A DNA stretch of 5,776 bases from an uncultured Bdellovibrio sp. (lineage in GTDB: Bacteria > Bdellovibrionota > Bdellovibrionia > Bdellovibrionales > Bdellovibrionaceae). A program made the translations under genes and the position numbers. The notes under the pieces were generated by a model that saw only the letters and a list, made by a program, of their open reading frames with translations, had not been told where the DNA came from and made no database searches. Location: positions 1-5,776 of the forward strand of contig CAMLMF010000188.1 of assembly GCA_946480995.1 (NCBI GenBank), in the 5' to 3' direction. Position 1 is the first letter of the stretch, and the number at the start of each line of letters is the position of its first letter. Positions 1 to 3,934 of this stretch are shown piece after piece.

Positions 1-402
1 TCTCAGTTCATGTTGATCTGGTACGCTAACTTACCAGAAGAAACTGAATACTACATCATGCGCTCACAAGGCGGCTGGATGGGTATTTCGACAGCGCTTT
101 TGATCTTCCGTTTCATCGTGCCTTTCTTGGCTTTGCTTCCACGTTATGCAAAAAGAAACGACGGCAATGTGTTGTTGATCTCAGCGATTGTTTTGATCAT
201 GCAATACGTAGACATCTACTGGATGGTTTACCCGAATTTCTATGACGGTCATGTGACTTTCGGATTCTGGGAAATCGGTATCTTTGCTGGATTCGCGGGA
301 TTGTTTATCCTTACGATCATGTCTTTCTGGAGCAAGCACAGCTTGGTTCCTTTGAAAGACCCACGAATGCACGAAGCAATCAACCATCACGTTGCTTACT
401 AA
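1..402 (+). CDS. actF: Alternative complex III subunit ActF, C-terminal part (5' end outside window)
   Basis: This is the last 133 codons of a polytopic membrane protein whose start lies upstream; the frame is open from base 1. It resembles ActF, an NrfD-like quinol-binding membrane subunit of alternative complex III, which oxidises quinol and passes electrons to cytochrome c or a terminal oxidase. Visible: the opening SQFMLIWYANLPEET stretch, typical of the ActF C-terminal half, then three hydrophobic segments at about fragment residues 27-46, 57-76 and 87-110. Charged loops (RYAKRNDGN and a YPNFYDGH stretch) separate them, and a short His-rich polar tail (EAINHHVAY) ends the protein. A strong terminator begins 25 bases after the stop, so this is the end of its operon. 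The related NrfD-like subunit ActC is the alternative; the WYANLPEET motif favours ActF. Family assignment is from recognition, not a search. Confidence 0.82.
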   Translation, partial: SQFMLIWYANLPEETEYYIMRSQGGWMGISTALLIFRFIVPFLALLPRYAKRNDGNVLLISAIVLIMQYVDIYWMVYPNFYDGHVTFGFWEIGIFAGFAGLFILTIMSFWSKHSLVPLKDPRMHEAINHHVAY

Positions 403-426
403 AACACAGCGTACATTCTAAAAACG

Positions 427-458
427 AAAATCCCTGCAGAAATGCGGGGATTTTTTTT
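427..458 (+). terminator. Intrinsic terminator of actF
   Basis: A 12-bp stem (427-438 with 443-454, one T-G wobble) is closed by a GAAA tetraloop and runs into eight T residues (451-458). It lies 25 bases after the actF stop. The T tract is also the first part of the left arm of the large palindrome that follows. Confidence 0.9.
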
Positions 459-702
459 GCCTTTTTATTTCTTTAAGACAAGTGTTGCGAGCGACGGGGG
501 ATTTGGATTGCTTGGGGAATTTAGCTTCCCACGCTGCGATCGCCACGCCGTCGTGGCTCAATCGTGGCCGTCGACTGCGTCGCCGGTGCGGGCCGTCCAG
601 GCCCCCACGAAGGGCGATCTTCGGTGGAAATCTAAATTCCCCAAGCAACCCAAATCTTGTCTTCGAACTTTTTGTCTTAAAGAAATAAAAAGGCAAAAAA
701 AA
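451..702. repeat. Large imperfect palindrome (~250 bp)
   Basis: The outer arms 451-480 and 673-702 are perfect reverse complements over 30 bases. Middle arms 500-531 and 625-656 match at 29 of 32 positions and share the core TTGCTTGGGGAATTTAG. A 7-bp match follows (538-544 with 613-619). The centre (about 545-612) is strikingly GC-rich beside AT-rich outer arms. It contains two direct copies of TCGTGGC (551-557, 562-568), either of which can pair with CCACGA at 605-610, and a small hairpin (590-594 with 600-604). Open frames on both strands here are a by-product of the symmetry: none has a ribosome site or a recognisable product. Both outer ends coincide with the T tract of a terminator hairpin lying just outside. 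It could be a MITE-like or REP-like repeat, or the template of a long hairpin RNA. No target-site duplication or transposase is visible. Confidence 0.85.
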
Positions 703-737
703 GACCAAGCAAAGCTTAGTCCCTTTGTGCTTTGGCC
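695..737 (-). terminator. Probable intrinsic terminator for minus-strand transcription (lipocalin side)
   Basis: Read on the minus strand, 737-723 pairs with 714-703 (GGCCAA with TTGGTC, then GC and AAAG with CTTTGC, with three bulged bases). The loop is at 715-722, followed at once by eight U residues (702-695). It lies about 180 bases past the lipocalin stop, so that mRNA or a 3'-derived RNA probably ends here. The bulges make it weaker than the actF terminator. Confidence 0.55.
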
Positions 738-866
738 AGAAGCGCAGGACTAAAATAGCAGGATGCTATTTTAGCGCGTCAGCCCGAAGGGTTAAGGGCA
801 GGAGCCCTTAACATCCGCTTCTGGAAGGCCGCTCTCGGATGGTCAGACTTGGAAGCTTCCGCGAGC
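736..866. ncRNA. Structured intergenic element: three-way junction with UCCU/AGGA hairpin loops
   Basis: An outer 9-bp perfect stem (736-744 with 816-824) encloses two perfect hairpins: 750-760 with 764-774 (11 bp), and 791-799 with 804-812 (9 bp). On the plus strand the loops read GGA (within AGGA) and AGGA, with a third AGGA unpaired at 746-749. On the minus strand the loops read UCCU. A third, looser hairpin (831-838 with 859-866, 7 of 8 pairs) follows. An alternative 7-bp pairing, 716-722 with 747-753, would compete with the first hairpin. The minus strand is the likelier template, because a terminator for that direction sits at 695-737 and the lipocalin gene is transcribed towards it. 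Plus-strand transcription has no terminator downstream. No known RNA family is recognised. It may be a 3' UTR, an sRNA, or a DNA-level repeat. Confidence 0.4.
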
Positions 867-913
867 AGCTGTAAGAAATTTGAATGTAGCAAAAACAGTT
901 CCGTAAATTACTT

Positions 914-1489
914 TTACTTCGCTAGATATTCGCACAACGGAGTGTGCTCCGGAATCCCGCCGGTTTGGATTGTCGTCATTAATTTACAAGTGTCGTAGCC
1001 TTGCTTTTTCAAGATCTCGCTCGCGGTGACTAGGTCTTCCTGAAGCATCGCTGGGTCTCTCGACAAGATCCAGGCGTAGTCTCTTGTCGGGTGGCCTACT
1101 ACTGCGTATTTGTATTCTTCGTCTAGGCCGATGATCCAATAGTCTCCGGCGAAGGCATAGATCCATTCGAAGAAGCGGGTGAAGCTGACTTTGAGTTTGG
1201 CGTTGGTTTTGGTGTCGACGACTTTGGCGCGGCCTTCGGCGACTGAGATGTCGCCGTTCTTTTTGGTACACTTATTCGTGACGTCGATTTCGCCGTCGGG
1301 TCGGGTGCCGTATTCTGCCGTGGTGTTGCTAACGCATTGTTTTTGGAAGGGCTGAGGAATCGAGGCGATTTCGTGCCATTTTCCGACGTATTTCCTGAGG
1401 TCGACATACGGCACTGTTTCTACATCGGCTGTTGCTGTAAGCGCATTTAGGGTTGTGCTTAAAAGAAGGATGAGTGACCAGTTTTTCAT
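914..1489 (-). CDS. Exported bacterial lipocalin (Blc-like)
   Basis: This 191-residue protein belongs to the lipocalin family: beta-barrel carriers of small hydrophobic ligands, implicated in bacteria in membrane-lipid maintenance and stress. A signal peptide at residues 1-21 ends in ATA before D22. It lacks a lipobox cysteine, so unlike E. coli Blc it should be soluble in the periplasm or secreted. Family motifs are the G-x-W signature (VGKWHEIASIP, about residues 35-45) and a second conserved region (HPTRDYAWILSRDP, about 133-146). Cysteines 52, 74, 168 and 186 could form disulfides. The start is the ATG at 1489 because GAGGAG stands 5 bases before it and the signal peptide begins there; an in-frame ATG 15 codons upstream lacks these. 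The gene has its own upstream region and converges on actF across the palindromic intergenic stretch. The actual ligand cannot be read from sequence. Confidence 0.9.
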   Translation of the reverse strand: MKNWSLILLLSTTLNALTATADVETVPYVDLRKYVGKWHEIASIPQPFQKQCVSNTTAEYGTRPDGEIDVTNKCTKKNGDISVAEGRAKVVDTKTNAKLKVSFTRFFEWIYAFAGDYWIIGLDEEYKYAVVGHPTRDYAWILSRDPAMLQEDLVTASEILKKQGYDTCKLMTTIQTGGIPEHTPLCEYLAK

Positions 1490-1494
1490 AAGTT

Positions 1495-1500
1495 CTCCTC
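1495..1500 (-). promoter_or_regulatory. Ribosome binding site deciding the lipocalin start
   Basis: GAGGAG on the minus strand lies 5 bases before the ATG at 1489. It rules out the upstream in-frame ATG at 1534, which would add 15 polar residues before the signal peptide. Confidence 0.8.
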
Positions 1501-1717
1501 GAAGTGCTTCTGGCTGGATGCGCCTTGGTTCCAAACTAAACGGAGTTTTTTAGGGCGGCAACTGCGGGGGGTGTGTATTTCTTTAGGTTAGTCCCGCGGT
1601 TTTCTGTGTGGTGACATTTAAAGGGCTTCTCATAAATGGCAATTTTTTTTGAATTATGTCCTGGCTCATACTTGTTTCGAATGAGTGGCTTTATAGTAAT
1701 ATTAGATCGCTTTTATA

Positions 1718-1723
1718 AAGGAG
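1718..1723 (+). promoter_or_regulatory. Ribosome binding site deciding the DUF2892 start
   Basis: AAGGAG lies 5 bases before the ATG at 1729. The longer frame opening at 1636 has no such site and would add 31 residues foreign to the family. A weak promoter (TTGTTT at 1672-1677, TAATAT at 1697-1702, 19-base spacing) may lie just upstream. Confidence 0.8.
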
Positions 1724-1728
1724 ACTTT

Positions 1729-1941
1729 ATGTTCTCATATGTGAAAAATATTGGTTACGTCGAACGCATTGTTCGCTTCGTTGTAGGGGTTGTGTTGGTT
1801 TCTTTGGTTTATGTGGGCCCCGAAAATCCATGGTTCTTCCTAGGGTTGATTCCGATTGGTACTGCAATTCTTGGATGGTGTCCTCCTTATCAATTGCTCG
1901 GAATTAATACTTGCCGTCGCAAGGATGTTTCGAAGGTTTAA
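1729..1941 (+). CDS. Small DUF2892 (YgaP-like) inner-membrane protein
   Basis: This 70-residue protein matches the DUF2892 pattern: a short N-terminal helix with NIGYVERIVRF (about residues 7-17), then a first membrane segment (about 16-31). A GPENPW turn leads to a second membrane segment (about 36-52). The hallmark C-terminal motif is GWCPPYQLLGINTCRR, with two cysteines. The length is normal for the stand-alone form; in YgaP the same domain is fused to a rhodanese. The family is thought to insert in the inner membrane as a helical pair, possibly oligomeric. Its biochemical role is not established, though the conserved CP and TC cysteines suggest thiol or sulfur chemistry in some members (inference). 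It stands alone, 240 bases from the divergent lipocalin start and 109 bases before the next gene. No clear terminator follows, only a 12-base perfect palindrome at 1948-1959 without a T tract. Confidence 0.88.
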   Translation: MFSYVKNIGYVERIVRFVVGVVLVSLVYVGPENPWFFLGLIPIGTAILGWCPPYQLLGINTCRRKDVSKV

Positions 1942-2040
1942 CCAAGCTTGTCGCGACAAAATTCCCCTCAGATTCTTGTTTTTTAGCCAAGGATTTTGAC
2001 CTTGCTTGTGCTTCTCGCCAAGCGGCTTAAGGATAAGAGC

Positions 2041-2046
2041 AGGGGG
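2041..2046 (+). promoter_or_regulatory. Ribosome binding site for the Cys-repeat protein
   Basis: AGGGGG lies 4 bases before the ATG at 2051, which begins a clear signal peptide. The alternative ATG at 2006 would put 15 extra residues before that signal and has no comparable site. Confidence 0.65.
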
Positions 2047-2050
2047 ATTT

Positions 2051-2584
2051 ATGCGTAGCGGACTCTTTTTATTGTTTTGGTTTTTCGGACTTTATGGTCA
2101 TGCGCAAAATGTGACGCCGCGGATTTCTACGGCGTACATTCAGCGCCTGGTCGATTCTTATTATGCTCAGCAGGCGAATTTACCTCGACCGTTGCCAGAG
2201 CCGCCGGCGAAACAGCCTCCCGGATCTCCGGCAAAGCCTCCGTTGCCAACCCCTCCGCCACCTAATCGTTGTGTTCCAAATGCGTCCCCGCAAGAGTGTG
2301 TAGAAGCCGTCTGTCAGCAGGTCATTCGCTTTGAATGTGATGAACCCCACGAGCTTGCCGAAGTCACTCGGGCTTGTCGTAATGTTGATCCCAATTGCGT
2401 GCGCAATATCTGTGGTCGAGTCAGTCGTTTTGATTGCGATGATCGTTCTGAAGTTTTGCAGGCCGCCGATGCTTGCCGAGGTGTTCAAGATCCCTCTTGT
2501 ATTGACTATGTTTGTTCTCGCTTAACTCGCTTTGATTGCGATGAGTTGCATGAACTTGTTGAAGTGGCTCGGCAATGTCGATAA
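2051..2584 (+). CDS. Exported proline-rich protein with three cysteine repeats; function unknown
   Basis: This 177-residue protein has a signal peptide (about residues 1-18, hydrophobic LFLLFWFFGLYG, cleavage near GHA). A mature N-terminal helix-like stretch (22-43) follows, then a proline-rich linker (about 45-72) and three tandem repeats of 33-34 residues. Each repeat has four cysteines in identical spacing, C-x4-C-x7-C-x12-C (83/88/96/109, 116/121/129/142, 150/155/163/176). They share RF(E/D)CD, then an E(L/V), and a CR-x-V-x-DP linker. A thirteenth cysteine, C74, sits where the last cysteine of a preceding repeat would be. This regularity suggests disulfide-pinned modules in the periplasm or outside the cell. 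The linker could span peptidoglycan or separate the modules from a partner-binding N-terminus. I do not recognise a named domain. No lipobox, membrane helix after the signal, or catalytic motif is visible. A shared bidirectional terminator lies 24 bases past the stop. Confidence 0.88.
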   Translation: MRSGLFLLFWFFGLYGHAQNVTPRISTAYIQRLVDSYYAQQANLPRPLPEPPAKQPPGSPAKPPLPTPPPPNRCVPNASPQECVEAVCQQVIRFECDEPHELAEVTRACRNVDPNCVRNICGRVSRFDCDDRSEVLQAADACRGVQDPSCIDYVCSRLTRFDCDELHELVEVARQCR

Positions 2585-2607
2585 GGCAAATAAAAAGACC
2601 TTGGAAT

Positions 2608-2641
2608 AAAAAAGGGGGATCATGATCCCCCTTAAAGTTTT
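2608..2641. terminator. Bidirectional terminator between convergent genes
   Basis: A 22-base perfect palindrome (2612-2633, GGGGG stems around ATCATGAT) is flanked by six A's on the left (2608-2613), which give a U tract for the minus-strand gene. On the right, TTAAAGTTTT serves the plus-strand gene. The right flank overlaps the stop codon of the minus-strand gene, so the two genes are packed end to end. Confidence 0.88.
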
Positions 2642-2939
2642 AGTGCGACATTTCGTCTTTCATGTTTTTCGCTTTATCAACAGTGGCGTCAGTGCCTTCT
2701 TGGATTCGGTTGCCAGCTTTTTTAGCAGCACATTTCATGTCACCCTCCATGCACATCGTTTCTTCCATGCGATTGCCAGCTTTCTTTGCCATGCGTTTGG
2801 TGGCGCGGCCCGCTTTTTTTGCCTCTGTCTTGGTTTCTTCCATCATATGGCCAGCCTTCTCAGAGGTCGTGGGCTCGTTCGCAGAAGCTGATATCGTCAA
2901 GGCAAGGGTCGCAACTAACGTCGTTAAAAGAACTTTCAT
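2640..2939 (-). CDS. Small exported Lys/Ala-rich protein with an internal duplication; function unknown
   Basis: This 99-residue protein starts at 2939, with AAGGAG 5 bases upstream. A signal peptide (residues 1-20) ends in ASA before N21. The mature part is strongly charged and low in aromatic residues: Lys, Ala, Glu, Met and Gly dominate. The motif KKAGNR(M/I)(E/Q)E occurs twice (about residues 52-60 and 73-81), separated by a segment with the only two cysteines, C63 and C70, which may form one disulfide. A related KKAG occurs at 41-44. The composition suggests amphipathic helix or a partly disordered chain, similar in flavour to LEA-like or coiled-coil envelope stress proteins, but I cannot assign a family. 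It converges on the Cys-repeat gene and shares its terminator. It is divergent from the PilZ gene across about 90 bases that must hold promoters for both. I saw no convincing -35/-10 pair. Confidence 0.85.
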   Translation of the reverse strand: MKVLLTTLVATLALTISASANEPTTSEKAGHMMEETKTEAKKAGRATKRMAKKAGNRMEETMCMEGDMKCAAKKAGNRIQEGTDATVDKAKNMKDEMSH

Positions 2940-3030
2940 ATTTTCTCCTTATTTGGGTTTGAAGTCCTATGGTGATTTGCTTTTTTCCTGAGGTATATCT
3001 GTATTTTAGCAAGAGTGTTTAAAGGATAGT

Positions 3031-3102
3031 ATGCAGCTGCAAATCTCCTTTACGGCGGACGCAGCCGTGGTGGCCCTTACCCTGGGACACCTTTTGCAAT
3101 AG
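3031..3102 (+). CDS. Possible 23-codon leader ORF upstream of the PilZ gene
   Basis: An ATG at 3031 has AAAGGA 4 bases before it, and the frame runs 23 codons to a TAG at 3100-3102. The product would be MQLQISFTADAAVV and nine more mainly hydrophobic residues. The stop lies 8 bases before the ATG of the PilZ gene, which has no ribosome site of its own. Translational coupling from leader to PilZ gene is therefore an attractive reading. It is too short to judge by coding statistics and could be chance. Confidence 0.4.
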   Translation: MQLQISFTADAAVVALTLGHLLQ

Positions 3103-3110
3103 CCTTCCGT

Positions 3111-3818
3111 ATGCAGAAATTCATGAACCGAAATGTGGTTTTTCTCAGTTCGAGTCACATGGGCCAATCTTCTTGGAATATCGGGGAGGGTGTGCCGGAG
3201 TATTTGCAGGGTCTGCAGGGTGTGCGCTGGGTGTACCCGCAGGGACCGAAAGAATTAAAGGCCTATTTGGATGCGCAAGCAGAGGAAGTCTTCGTGGTAG
3301 TTCGAGTCAGTAATTTAACTCAAAGAGTGATCCAAGCGTTCCTCAGCTGGAGTCATTTGTATTTAAAAATCTCTTTTATCTTTATTGCGCAAACTATTGA
3401 AAACACGGCACATCAGATGGATGCTCTAAGTAATAAGCTGTTGTTTCTTTATGAGTCAGAAAGTCCGCGGATTGCAGAGATCGTGACTCGTCGCCTTATG
3501 GGATTGATGGTGAAAACCCGCAAACAGGAGCGCAAGCCAGTCCAGGCTCCGGTGATCTTAAAAAAGTCTGTGACCGAAGAAAAGTCGACGCCAGGGCGCG
3601 TTCAGTACTTGAAAGAGGGACAGATGCGCGACTTTTCTAAAGGTGGCGCGCAGATCTTTTTGGGCCAAGAGTGTGTGCGTCTGAAAGACTTTGTTAGCCT
3701 CATGTACCAGAACCGCAATGGGGAGTGGGTCTCTGTCGAATCACAGGTGCGCTGGGTTGTGTCGACGGGCCAGGGGCAGCAGTTGATTGGCGTTCAATTT
3801 CTTGCGCTGAGTGCTTGA
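3111..3818 (+). CDS. PilZ-domain protein, probable c-di-GMP effector with unknown N-terminal domain
   Basis: This 235-residue cytoplasmic protein has a C-terminal PilZ domain (about residues 137-232), the family that binds cyclic di-GMP and passes the signal to partners. R137-KQE-R141 followed by KPVQAPV fits the RxxxR arm, and D174-FS-K-GG fits DxSxGG. Beta strands after it (FVSLMYQ, WVSVESQVRWV, QLIGVQF) match the PilZ barrel. The N-terminal 130 residues look alpha/beta (strands near 8-13, 59-66 and 86-93), possibly a degenerate receiver-like fold, with no phosphoacceptor pattern I can identify. The start is uncertain: neither the ATG at 3111 nor that at 3123 has a ribosome site, and the frame is open upstream to 3030 without another start codon. 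A short ORF ending 8 bases upstream may couple translation. The target process cannot be read from context. No terminator separates it from thrS. Confidence 0.83.
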   Translation: MQKFMNRNVVFLSSSHMGQSSWNIGEGVPEYLQGLQGVRWVYPQGPKELKAYLDAQAEEVFVVVRVSNLTQRVIQAFLSWSHLYLKISFIFIAQTIENTAHQMDALSNKLLFLYESESPRIAEIVTRRLMGLMVKTRKQERKPVQAPVILKKSVTEEKSTPGRVQYLKEGQMRDFSKGGAQIFLGQECVRLKDFVSLMYQNRNGEWVSVESQVRWVVSTGQGQQLIGVQFLALSA

Positions 3819-3843
3819 CCCAAAGTGGCAAGCCGACTACTAC
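3815..3843 (+). promoter_or_regulatory. Candidate thrS promoter
   Basis: TTGACC (3815-3820) matches the -35 consensus at five of six positions. After 17 bases, TACTAC (3838-3843) is a poor -10. The -35 overlaps the PilZ stop codon. If used, transcription would start near 3850, almost at the ATG of the short ORF at 3851. Confidence 0.35.
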
Positions 3844-3850
3844 TTATGTA

Positions 3851-3934
3851 ATGCAAATGCGTATTTATACATCACAATTTCAAATGTCTGAACAAGCGGA
3901 TGGTCGCTCTTTCTTCGCGACCGCACAATTCTAA
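3851..3934 (+). CDS. Possible 27-codon leader ORF overlapping the thrS start (TAATG)
   Basis: An ATG at 3851 opens 27 codons (MQMRIYTSQFQMSEQ, ending FFATAQF). Its TAA shares one base with the thrS ATG, giving TAATG, a classic arrangement for translational coupling or reinitiation. It has in-frame ATGs at 3857 and 3884 and no ribosome site, so it would need leaderless initiation (see the candidate promoter). It has no run of threonine codons (two in total), so it is not an obvious attenuator peptide. The frame extends upstream into the PilZ gene as a shadow; only the intergenic part is proposed. Confidence 0.3.
   Translation: MQMRIYTSQFQMSEQADGRSFFATAQF
3902..3922 (+). promoter_or_regulatory. 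Hairpin just upstream of the thrS start
   Basis: GGTCGC (3902-3907) pairs perfectly with GCGACC (3917-3922) around a 9-base pyrimidine-rich loop, ending 11 bases before the thrS ATG. In E. coli, ThrRS represses its own translation by binding tRNA-like hairpins before thrS. The position here is similar, but the loop lacks the CGU anticodon mimic, so any such role is speculative. Confidence 0.3.

Noticed and set aside
418..753. Overlapping long open frames on both strands across the palindrome
   Set aside because: They mirror each other because of the inverted arms, lack ribosome sites, and encode low-complexity sequence with no recognisable product.
451..866. CRISPR array or insertion sequence
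   Set aside because: There are no regularly spaced direct repeats, no transposase-like frame and no visible target-site duplication.
1123..1407. Two further minus-strand open frames inside the lipocalin gene
   Set aside because: They are out-of-frame shadows of a confidently recognised gene, with biased Arg/Ser/Pro composition.
1948..1959. Palindrome TTGTCGCGACAA as terminator of the DUF2892 gene
   Set aside because: It is a perfect 12-base palindrome but leaves almost no loop and has no adjacent T tract. It might be an operator, but nothing else supports that.
2622..2991. Plus-strand open frames opposite the Lys-rich exported protein
   Set aside because: The minus-strand reading has a ribosome site, signal peptide and terminator; the plus-strand frames have none of these and are antisense shadows.
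2940..3030. c-di-GMP riboswitch upstream of the PilZ gene
   Set aside because: The region is short and AT-rich and lacks the conserved GEMM-type core and paired stems.
3725..3934. 69-codon frame from inside the PilZ gene to the thrS start
   Set aside because: Its first part is a shadow of the PilZ coding sequence. Only the intergenic 27 codons from 3851 are kept as a weak candidate.
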